A stretch of 24,718 bases of DNA from positions 1-24,718 of the forward strand of contig MLAK01001249.1 of NCBI GenBank assembly GCA_001839685.1. Direction: 5' to 3'. Below the pieces are notes generated by a model. It was not told the DNA's origin. It searched no databases and was given only the letters and a program-made list of their open reading frames with translations. The translations under genes and the position numbers were made by a program. Of the stretch, positions 17,144-24,718 are shown in pieces (the first letter of the stretch is position 1; each line of letters begins with the position of its first letter). This DNA is from Tritrichomonas foetus. Lineage: Eukaryota > Parabasalia > Tritrichomonadida > Tritrichomonadidae.

Positions 17144-20100
17144 GAATCCGTCTATCACCAAGCAAAAGTGAAACACAGACATCTTTTTTCACAAATCATG
17201 AAGCTGAAGCCGACGTTTCCATTATTCATGCGCCTGTTTATTCAGATTTCATTGTATATCTCACAAGACGGACAAAAATATATCAGCCATTTGTAACATT
17301 TTTGTTTTTGTTTTTGGTGGCCCAAGAAATCATTTCTGGGTTTATTCCCAGTCACACCAAATTTTGGGAGCGTGATTCACAAACAAATAAAGCAATTCAA
17401 CTTTTAGGTTATATTTTACTTGTTTTATCACCAAGAGTGAACTCACCTTCTTTTTCACCAATCATACTCACTTTATTTCTATTAATGGTGATTTCACTTT
17501 TTTTGTTGTTAATTTGTTATTTACTTTTTCAAAGAAATCGATCAATTCCTTTAGTTTTATGTGTGACTTATCGTTATTTGTTGATTATTTTGGTGACGCT
17601 CTTATTTCCTCTCATTATTGCATTTTGTAGCAAGCATTTGGGAAATGCATTCATTGATGCTCAATTCAATTATAATGGTTATTCAACAATTTTTATAATT
17701 TTGTTTTTTGTATTCTCTCTTATAATGATGACAGCATCATTAATATTTTTCCATTACACAATTTCACTTTCAGATTCACTTTTCAAAATTTTCAAGCCTA
17801 TTGCCATCGTTCGCTTATATTTTCTATTAGGAATTAAAACACTGGTTATTGCCATTGCACATTCAACGGAAATTTGGATTTCTCTTCCACCACTTCTAGT
17901 TTTTATCATTTCTTTGATTAATTTTCTCTGTGAAGCAACTCAGTCCAATTGGGCAATTCAAAGCCAACAGATTAGAATATTAACTGCTTTATTTTCAAGT
18001 GTATTAACATCAGCTTTCATTTTTATAGATACTCTTTTATTAGATGAAGATAAATTGCATCCAAAACATATTTTGTGGACTTCCATTCTTTTCTTGATAT
18101 TCAGTAAATTTGCAATTCAAAAAATTGCAAAAATCGATGTAATAAAAACAATGAAAAGACTTGATAGTCTTACATATCCAGATAATATCAAGCATTCAAT
18201 ATCAGTTTTTAAAGATATCTGCATTGGTTTGAAATATGGTCATTTAAATGTAATTAAAACTGCTCATGCTGAAGAAATTTTCGAAAGATTTCATAATGTC
18301 GACTTATACTTTTTATTTACACGATTAATTTTTACTCATCCAAAAAGCCAAATCTCTTTACGAGATATTGCTGATCGAATTGAACCTGGACCAAGATTTA
18401 ATCCCATTTTAAATCATATTCATCATTTGATTTTGCGAGAAATTGGTCCTGATAACCAAGAATTGCATGACATTTTCAGTAATGAAATTATTTCTCTTCA
18501 TCGGAAATTTAAAAACTTAATTGTTTCAGTTCGAGTGGTTTATGATATGATTTTGAATAAACTTACAAGAAATTTACCAAAAGCTACAGGTACGTTCCAA
18601 TATCGTTACCATAAAACTACCAAACACTTACTTAAATTTGTTCAAAAGTATCCAGGTTCTCCTGATGCTGAATATTTCATTAAATTATTTACAACTCTTT
18701 TCCCTAATTCTAACGAAGCCCATGAAATTGAATTCTGGCAAAATTACAATCCTAATTATATTCATCAAGATATTACATTGTTTCCTTCACATTTACCAAT
18801 TCTTCTTCAAAATAAATGTGATTTCAAGAATTATAATCGTGTTTATTCAAATGTAAGAAAAATAATTCCGGAAAATTTGTTTTCTTTTGAAACATTTTAC
18901 AAGAAGAGAATGAAGCAAATTGGTTATATGAAAGGTCCATTTCAGTATATAATTCACAAACCATTTATTCTATTTCCCATGATATTTATTATTCTTTATC
19001 CATTAACATTCATGATAATTTCATATTATGATTGTAACAATTTTTTAGATCGATCTCTTCACATTATTCATGGGTTTTCAATTAAATGGAGAGTTTATCA
19101 AATGAATAATGCACTTTATCCTGCATTATTTTTCAAAAATGAGACAAATTTCTGGCATTTGTTTGGCTCCATGGATAATTATATGATGTTGAAATTAAAA
19201 GAAATTTCTAATTTGCAAACTGATCTTCTCAGATACGCAAAAGGTATTGGTTCTTATATTCATATTAATTTAGACATTTTTACAACATTTGATAAAATAT
19301 TTAGAATGCATGGTGATAATCACTTTAATACTACATATTATCAAAAATTGATGCATATATCCTTCATCAGTGGAGATTTTCTAACTTATGATTATATTTA
19401 TTTGCATTATGACCCTGATGTTATTTATGGAATGAATATTTTATCAGATATTTTAAATTCATCTGCTCTGATTTGTAATGCTCTATCAGATGGACTCAAA
19501 AGCATTGATGTTAATGGTAAAGGACTTCTTGTGTACAACAACAGCCCCTACTATTTTTTAATCTCAGAAATTATTTTGTTGGTAATTATATTTTTTGTTA
19601 TTTTGATTTCTTTAAAAAATGCAAATAGTAAATTAGATTTGTTTTTAGTCACTTTAAGGGAAACATCAAAGGCTGCTGTTTCAAAAGTTTTGAATGATTA
19701 TAATAGATGTTTAACATTAGTATCAACTAAAAAAAGAACAAGAAGGAAGCATTTAAAGATACGTCGTCAATTTAACTTTCTTTTGCATTTTGCCCTTCCC
19801 AGTTCAATAATTCTATTAATCTTAATTATTTTAATATGTATGCATTCTGTTTTAGTTATGTGTTCACAAACACAAACGAATAATGCAGTTGAAGCATATA
19901 CAACATTAACGGAAGTATATGATGATTTATCAATTGTTGTAATTAGTTTAACAATTTTAAAATTTTATCCAAATGTTACTGAACATCAATGGGACAAAAC
20001 AACCAATAAAATTAAAAGAATTTGCCAAGAATATGAAAAAGTTGATTGGTTTTTCAGCAAGCCAACTCAATTATATTGTCCCATTTGTTCACTAACAAAT

Positions 20101-21606
20101 ATACTCCTTGATTCCAAAGTCACACCCAATAAAACTTATTATTCGATGATTTATGAATGGCTTGCAATGGCAGAACATACTTTAGCTGATAGTCCTGAAT
20201 CACAGAGTGAAGAGCTGATTCTAAATATGATTTTAACTTATTATGGTGATATTGATTATGTTATGATGAATTTATTTGATACTGTTTTAGAAACATTACA
20301 ACATAACGCCAATAAAACTAAAAGTTATGAATTGACAATTCTAATAATTTACGCCTTCTTCGTTATTGTGATGTTTAGCATTATGGAAATTGTAATTTAT
20401 CTTGCCGATTATCCATTTCATAATGTTGTCATGTTACTCGGAAGACTTCCAGAAAATTCCCTCGCGAAAGATTCTGTGAAAATTCTCAGTAATCATTCCT
20501 GGGACTTTGAAAGTAAAATGTTTGAATTTGATCCACTTTACTATGAACATATTCTCAAAACGCTTCCAGATCCAATAATTGTTATTAACCGATTAATGAA
20601 TATTATAAAATATAACATTGCAGCCAAACAAATAATTAACATGGATGAAGAATTACCCAAAGATGATCAAAAGAAGACAAAGCTTTTTGAATGTATGGCA
20701 ATTGATCTGTATGAAATGTCAGAAGATAATATAATTGATGAATCTAAACATGCTTCATTTTGTGATATTGTTGAAGATTATATGTATGATGATAATTGTA
20801 CTACAGTTAATAAAAAAGTTGGATCATTAAAGAGCCCACGAAAACTTTACTTTGATTTAATTATTCAACCAATTGATGATGCAGATTTATCAAGCTCATT
20901 AAACCAAAAAGATTCAGGTCACTTTGCACTTATTTTTAAAGATATTGGTGAAGAAATAAGACAGCAAAAAATGCTTGAACAAGAAGCTGAAAAGCATCTA
21001 CAAATTGTGAATCAAATCTTACCAACACAAATTGCACATCGGTTGATAACACAACAAGCATCAATTTCATTCACCATAGAAAAGGTTGCTATTTCATTTT
21101 GTGATATTGTTTCATTCACGCCATGGTGTGGATCACAAACACCAGAAACTGTTGTTAATACATTAAATCATATGTTCAAACGATTTGATAAAATATGCGC
21201 TAAAAATGTTGAAGTAACAAAAATCAAATGCATTGGTGATTGCTACATGACTGCTGCCGGTGTTTTCAGTTCTGTATATAATCCTGATTATGCAGCTCAG
21301 CAAATGATAGAATTTTGTCTTGATTTGATTGATGCTATTGATATCATTAATCAACAAGTGAATTCTTCATTGAAAGTGAGAATTGGTGTTGCTTATGGTG
21401 GACCAATTAGTGCTGGTGTCATGGGAATGCATAAACCAGTATTTGATATTTGGGGAGAAATTGTAAATATTGCAAATGCTATGGAATCAAGTGGAAAAGC
21501 CATGCACGCTCATCTCACATCTAATTTATATTATATTGCTCAGAAAGTGCCAAATATTACTATTGAAGAAGGTGATGACGGCACTTACTTTGTATCACGT
21601 GAATAA
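17122..21606 (+). CDS. Multi-span membrane PAS-linked class III adenylyl cyclase
   Basis: This 1494-residue membrane protein has the trichomonad cyclase plan. About nine hydrophobic spans lie between residues 55 and 335. Four more lie near 614-637, 811-833, 884-913 and 1070-1095. A PAS-like region follows (about 1140-1280, starting LPDPIIVINRL), then a signalling helix (LEQEAEKHLQIVNQILP) and a C-terminal class III cyclase domain (about 1318-1494). The domain keeps both metal aspartates, in FCDIVSFT (Asp1328) and KCIGDCYM (Asp1373), and the adenine-selecting Lys1369 and Asp1442 (FDIWGE), so ATP to cAMP is expected. The transition-state Asn is present (Asn1449), but the Arg four residues later is Ala1453 (VNIANAMES). 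Activity may be low or absent. The start is the first in-frame ATG; a hairpin surrounds it. The TAA stop overlaps TAAAA. Confidence 0.93.
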   Translation: MLHSTLSRIRLSPSKSETQTSFFTNHEAEADVSIIHAPVYSDFIVYLTRRTKIYQPFVTFLFLFLVAQEIISGFIPSHTKFWERDSQTNKAIQLLGYILLVLSPRVNSPSFSPIILTLFLLMVISLFLLLICYLLFQRNRSIPLVLCVTYRYLLIILVTLLFPLIIAFCSKHLGNAFIDAQFNYNGYSTIFIILFFVFSLIMMTASLIFFHYTISLSDSLFKIFKPIAIVRLYFLLGIKTLVIAIAHSTEIWISLPPLLVFIISLINFLCEATQSNWAIQSQQIRILTALFSSVLTSAFIFIDTLLLDEDKLHPKHILWTSILFLIFSKFAIQKIAKIDVIKTMKRLDSLTYPDNIKHSISVFKDICIGLKYGHLNVIKTAHAEEIFERFHNVDLYFLFTRLIFTHPKSQISLRDIADRIEPGPRFNPILNHIHHLILREIGPDNQELHDIFSNEIISLHRKFKNLIVSVRVVYDMILNKLTRNLPKATGTFQYRYHKTTKHLLKFVQKYPGSPDAEYFIKLFTTLFPNSNEAHEIEFWQNYNPNYIHQDITLFPSHLPILLQNKCDFKNYNRVYSNVRKIIPENLFSFETFYKKRMKQIGYMKGPFQYIIHKPFILFPMIFIILYPLTFMIISYYDCNNFLDRSLHIIHGFSIKWRVYQMNNALYPALFFKNETNFWHLFGSMDNYMMLKLKEISNLQTDLLRYAKGIGSYIHINLDIFTTFDKIFRMHGDNHFNTTYYQKLMHISFISGDFLTYDYIYLHYDPDVIYGMNILSDILNSSALICNALSDGLKSIDVNGKGLLVYNNSPYYFLISEIILLVIIFFVILISLKNANSKLDLFLVTLRETSKAAVSKVLNDYNRCLTLVSTKKRTRRKHLKIRRQFNFLLHFALPSSIILLILIILICMHSVLVMCSQTQTNNAVEAYTTLTEVYDDLSIVVISLTILKFYPNVTEHQWDKTTNKIKRICQEYEKVDWFFSKPTQLYCPICSLTNILLDSKVTPNKTYYSMIYEWLAMAEHTLADSPESQSEELILNMILTYYGDIDYVMMNLFDTVLETLQHNANKTKSYELTILIIYAFFVIVMFSIMEIVIYLADYPFHNVVMLLGRLPENSLAKDSVKILSNHSWDFESKMFEFDPLYYEHILKTLPDPIIVINRLMNIIKYNIAAKQIINMDEELPKDDQKKTKLFECMAIDLYEMSEDNIIDESKHASFCDIVEDYMYDDNCTTVNKKVGSLKSPRKLYFDLIIQPIDDADLSSSLNQKDSGHFALIFKDIGEEIRQQKMLEQEAEKHLQIVNQILPTQIAHRLITQQASISFTIEKVAISFCDIVSFTPWCGSQTPETVVNTLNHMFKRFDKICAKNVEVTKIKCIGDCYMTAAGVFSSVYNPDYAAQQMIEFCLDLIDAIDIINQQVNSSLKVRIGVAYGGPISAGVMGMHKPVFDIWGEIVNIANAMESSGKAMHAHLTSNLYYIAQKVPNITIEEGDDGTYFVSRE

Positions 21607-21608
21607 AA
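21604..21608 (+). other. Stop codon overlapping a UAAA-type polyadenylation signal (cyclase)
   Basis: The cyclase stop reads TAAAA followed by a T-rich stretch. It fits the stop-overlapping UAAA signal described for T. vaginalis. Usage is inferred. Confidence 0.35.
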
Positions 21609-21949
21609 TTTTTGTTTGTTTTGTCACTCTGGTTTTATCATTCTTCATGTAAATGATTTCGAAATTTATAGATGTGATATCATATGATTGAAAATGATGT
21701 TCTATGACTATTGCACCTAATTAATTATCGAGTATTTGTTTGGAAACAAGTAGAATAGAATGAAAAAAGGAGAATCAAGATAAACACAGATTACGAGAGA
21801 TACAGATTTGTGTAGATTAATTCAAGAATCGCCTTAAACAAATTATTATCAAGAACTCTAACAATTACTTGTTTTGTCTCAACAGGATTGTATTCATGTG
21901 ACACTATAAATAATTTTTATAAAGGTTGTTTGATTTTAAGCACATATTT

Positions 21950-21965
21950 GAGTTTAGCTAAACTC
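21950..21965. repeat. Perfect 16-base palindrome
   Basis: GAGTTTAGCTAAACTC is exactly self-complementary. It lies about 345 bases after the cyclase stop and about 400 before the next start. It could be a protein-binding site or chance. Confidence 0.5.
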
Positions 21966-22273
21966 TATCAATTAATAAAAATAGTTGGGAGTAATTGAAG
22001 CATTGTTTTGTGAATTCACTGAAAGAACAAGTGCAAGTGAGTGCTTTACAAAAATTTTTGTTGGTTTTCAATGAGTTCCAAAATACCTTCATACCCAGAT
22101 ACAATCGATACATACATCATTTACATTCTTTTCGACAAAGTTTTTCTTTTTTTCCAAAGTTTTTTTATTTGAGTTCCTTTTATAGCCAACGATATTGCAT
22201 TGATAAAATTTATAATGATCAAAGATGACATCAACTTGAGTGTTCTTTTTCAACTTTTGAAACAAAAATATGA

Positions 22274-22345
22274 ACTTTTTCAAAATTATTGAATTTATGA
22301 TAGACATATGAAAAAGTTAAGATGATTCAATACTTTTTAAAAAGT
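22274..22345. promoter_or_regulatory. Cluster of GAAAAAGT motifs upstream of coiled-coil gene
   Basis: ACTTTTTC (22274-22281), GAAAAAGT (22310-22317) and the palindrome ACTTTTTAAAAAGT (22332-22345) lie within 90 bases of the ATG at 22362. A weak initiator, TCAATACTTT (22327-22336), overlaps the last one and would give a 33-nt leader. Confidence 0.4.
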
Positions 22346-22361
22346 TGAAAAAACGTTTGAA

Positions 22362-24545
22362 ATGCAAAGCTTGATATCTGCTTTGCAAGAGCAAAAGAAT
22401 CTGATAGGCGGGTCTCTTGTTTCTGACACGTTGAATGATATTTTAATTGGCCTATGCGATTTGGTTCGACAGCAGCAGGATGATATCAAAAAAATTCAAA
22501 ATACACTTGAGAATGTGATGACACGTGATGAAATTGAGACAAATCTTAAACAAAATCAAAATCATCAAGAAGCTCGCGATGAGCAAATAAATCAAAAATT
22601 TAATGAAATTATTAGTGAATACAATAATATTAAAAAAGAGGTGATTATTAACAAAAAAAAGATTGAGCATAATTCTAAACAAACAGAAAACATAATAAAT
22701 GATTTAAAAGTTTCATTGAATGAAGAATATGGAAATCGAATGTTTTTAATGAATGAAACGATGAATACTTTATCAAGTCGATTCAGTACACTTAATTCTC
22801 AATTTGCAACTCTTGATAAAGATTTTTCAATACTTAAAGAAACTTTTGAACAAATTAGAGTGAATAAAATTCGTTCGCTCTCTGAACATCTCAAGCAGAT
22901 TGATGATTTAGCAGACACTCATTCAAATAAATTACATGAAATTTCCGAAATCGTAAAACAAAATGAAGCTGAAAGCACAGAAAGATTTCAAGATATAAAA
23001 ATTGAAAATGAGAAAGAAGTTTGTGCAATCAGAAGTGACATGGATGAAATTCAAAGTCAATTATTCATTTCTGGTGATAATGGTATTAACACTAACAGTA
23101 ATTTCAATTCTAATTTTAATAATAATTCTAGTAATAGCAGTAACAACAATAATAATATTGAAAATAACAGTAGTAATAATAATGTTAATAATCAAAATGA
23201 TAATATTGGAGACGTTCAGGGTAACAGTAGTAATAATAGAGTTAGTTTTTCCCAAAAAAATAGTCTTACGAATTTCCCCAGACAACGAATAATGAATAAT
23301 GCCAGTGGAAACAATAATAGTCAGAATAATAAATGTGAAACATTATCAGATGCTGTATTTGATTCAGTTATAATGCCAATTGTTCGTGCTAATCATAGAA
23401 ATACTAGGAGAATTGATGGAATGAATGAGCAAGTTTCAAACGTTCGAATAGAATGTGAAAACATTTCCGGCGCAGTGCAGCAATCACAGGCAACTTTAGA
23501 ACGATTTCATCATGCAATTTATGACAATGCCAAAGATATTGAAGATACACGAAATGAATTTAAACAAAACTTAAATTCTGTTTTATCATTTTTAGAGATA
23601 CTTTCGAATAATATTATTGATAATTGGGATTTACTTTTAGCGATTGCAAAAGAACATCAACACCTTTCAACATCAACATCAAATGCAAATGACATCATAT
23701 CGAACATATTTACAAGTCTATCAACAAAACCTGTTCCGAATATAAACACTTTTGATCATGTTGCAATTGAATCACAGGAAAATGTTGAATGTGTTTCTTC
23801 TAAAATAATTAGTATGAGTTTGCCAAAACATCTTCAAAATCTAAAAAATTCAATTACGAAAACTAATGAAAATCAATTGAGAAAAACTGCACCTGAAAGG
23901 GTAGAGGAATACCGAACAAAATTAAAACAAATTGTTCCATCAGCAATTGTTCGAAATGCGAATAAAATCCTTGGATCCTCACAACCAGTGAATACGGGAA
24001 ATAATGATCCAATGATTATGTCAACACTCGAAGAAAATCGATCAAAAATGCAGAAAATCAATAATACTTTAGAATTATTTATGAAGGAGTCAATTTATAA
24101 AATGAATGATATTATTGAGAAACTCAATAAAAAAATGGATTCAAAATCAGCTGATCGAGTTTTTGCTAAAATTCAACAAACAATATCAAAAATTCAAAGA
24201 AATGTTGATATTGTGTCAGAAAATCAATTTACATCAATGGGAAACACGCAACTTTATTTTGATGAATCACTTCCATCATTACCACAGACGCCAGATACAC
24301 CATCACTCCAAATGAATATCACAAGCAGACCTAAAAGTCGAGCCCCAGTATTGAAAGACCAATTAAAAGAAATGGGAATTGGTCAAAAAGTTCGGAGACC
24401 TAAAACGTCATTTGCCACACCAAGTCACTCGAAGACAAACTCACCACCTAATGAAAGACATTCTATGCCAAGACCAAGGACAAATCCAAAATCAAAACAA
24501 ATGAAGTTAGCAAGTTCGAATGTTGTAACTCCAAGAAATTTATAG
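22362..24545 (+). CDS. Coiled-coil protein with asparagine-rich tract
   Basis: I do not recognise this 727-residue protein. Residues about 35-235 are charged and heptad-like, rich in Gln, Glu, Lys, Asn and Ile, and should form long coiled coils (for example QDDIKKIQNTLENVMTRDEI). Residues 240-292 are an Asn/Ser tract. A second helical part spans about 310-400, and another lies around 550-630. The C-terminal tail from about 640 is basic and rich in Pro, Ser and Thr (PQTPDTPSL, SRPKSRAP, HSMPRPRTNPKSK), with several SP/TP sites that proline-directed kinases might use. There is no signal peptide or membrane span. Such a layout suits a cytoskeletal or scaffold protein, but that is only inference. 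The first in-frame ATG is at 22362 and the stop is TAG. Confidence 0.88.
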   Translation: MQSLISALQEQKNLIGGSLVSDTLNDILIGLCDLVRQQQDDIKKIQNTLENVMTRDEIETNLKQNQNHQEARDEQINQKFNEIISEYNNIKKEVIINKKKIEHNSKQTENIINDLKVSLNEEYGNRMFLMNETMNTLSSRFSTLNSQFATLDKDFSILKETFEQIRVNKIRSLSEHLKQIDDLADTHSNKLHEISEIVKQNEAESTERFQDIKIENEKEVCAIRSDMDEIQSQLFISGDNGINTNSNFNSNFNNNSSNSSNNNNNIENNSSNNNVNNQNDNIGDVQGNSSNNRVSFSQKNSLTNFPRQRIMNNASGNNNSQNNKCETLSDAVFDSVIMPIVRANHRNTRRIDGMNEQVSNVRIECENISGAVQQSQATLERFHHAIYDNAKDIEDTRNEFKQNLNSVLSFLEILSNNIIDNWDLLLAIAKEHQHLSTSTSNANDIISNIFTSLSTKPVPNINTFDHVAIESQENVECVSSKIISMSLPKHLQNLKNSITKTNENQLRKTAPERVEEYRTKLKQIVPSAIVRNANKILGSSQPVNTGNNDPMIMSTLEENRSKMQKINNTLELFMKESIYKMNDIIEKLNKKMDSKSADRVFAKIQQTISKIQRNVDIVSENQFTSMGNTQLYFDESLPSLPQTPDTPSLQMNITSRPKSRAPVLKDQLKEMGIGQKVRRPKTSFATPSHSKTNSPPNERHSMPRPRTNPKSKQMKLASSNVVTPRNL
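23079..23237 (+). repeat. AAT-rich stretch encoding an Asn/Ser tract
   Basis: Interrupted AAT, AAC and AGT codons encode about 53 residues dominated by Asn and Ser inside the coiled-coil protein. It is likely to be length-variable by slippage and splits the two helical parts of the protein. Confidence 0.75.
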
Positions 24546-24646
24546 ATTTTATTTTTTTAATTTGTTTGTTTGTAGTAAAAAATCCTGTACTATTAATTAA
24601 TTTCATTTTTAAAGTTGTTTGAATGACAAAAGGAAATTAAAAAGAA

Positions 24647-24718
24647 AAAAGTAAGATTCAATAAGTAAAGATCAATAAATAAAGATCAATCAGTAAAGAT
24701 CAATAAGTAAAGATCAAT
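24647..24718. repeat. 14-base tandem repeat running off the right edge
   Basis: Four units of ATAAGTAAAGATCA (variants ATAAATAAAGATCA and ATCAGTAAAGATCA) fill 24661-24716. A degraded unit lies at 24647-24660. The array continues to the last base, so its full length is unknown. It starts about 100 bases after the stop of the coiled-coil gene. Confidence 0.85.

Larger units (their letters stand above)
21607..22361. other. Intergenic region between cyclase and coiled-coil genes
   Basis: About 755 AT-rich bases hold no credible gene; an open frame at 21995-22228 begins with TTG and looks random. Notable structures are a perfect 16-base palindrome (21950-21965) and a cluster of GAAAAAGT-type motifs at 22274-22345 just before the next gene. 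Confidence 0.5.

Noticed and set aside
17093..17296. 67-codon frame overlapping the cyclase start
   Set aside because: No protein similarity is visible and it overlaps the membrane-span coding frame; at most it is an upstream ATG that affects initiation.
21995..22228. 77-codon frame between cyclase and coiled-coil genes
   Set aside because: It starts with TTG and has random-looking composition without a recognisable motif.
1..24718. tRNA, rRNA, CRISPR arrays, viral or Maverick genes
   Set aside because: I looked for box B-like GGTTCGAATC motifs, spaced repeats and capsid, integrase or polymerase motifs and saw none that held up.

Overview
The window looks like nuclear DNA of a parabasalid protist, most likely Tritrichomonas or a close relative. 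This is a family-level inference, not a database match. The reasons are these. The sequence is AT-rich and every long gene is a single intron-less exon. TAA, TAG and TGA all serve as stops, so the code is standard. Several starts carry a trichomonad-type initiator (TCA followed by pyrimidine/T-rich sequence) a few bases upstream. The gene content is typical of trichomonads: a BTB-like/DUF3447 ankyrin protein, a large multi-membrane-span PAS-cyclase, an asparagine-rich Tubby-like protein and a CAMK-type kinase.

Layout: (1) 216-1400 (+), histidine acid phosphatase, convergent with (2) 1788-3455 (-), a CAMK-type protein kinase with a long insert in its catalytic domain. (3) 4571-7465 (+), an ankyrin-repeat protein whose last repeats (7466-7706) lie in another frame behind a T homopolymer. 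(4) 8307-10370 (+), dipeptidyl peptidase III (M49), convergent with (5) 10559-12223 (-), a proline- and asparagine-rich protein ending in a Tubby-like domain. (6) A possible mobile element at 12435-13150, bounded by TTAA and near-identical 15-base inverted ends. (7) 13529-16810 (-), a large alpha-helical protein whose N-terminus resembles Mediator Med12, divergent from (8) 17122-21606 (+), a multi-span class III adenylyl cyclase. (9) 22362-24545 (+), a coiled-coil protein with an asparagine tract. (10) A 14-base tandem repeat running off the right edge.

The genes do not form an operon or a shared pathway. This is an ordinary eukaryotic neighbourhood with signalling (kinase, cyclase), peptide turnover (DPP III), phosphate hydrolysis, probable transcription control (Med12-like) and scaffold proteins (ankyrin, coiled coil). 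I found no convincing new multi-gene system. The points most worth a second look are the cyclase that keeps its metal and adenine-selecting residues but has Ala where the transition-state Arg belongs, the hairpin enclosing that gene's start codon, the TTAA-bounded element, the broken ankyrin 3' end, and a recurrent GAAAAAGT motif in upstream regions.
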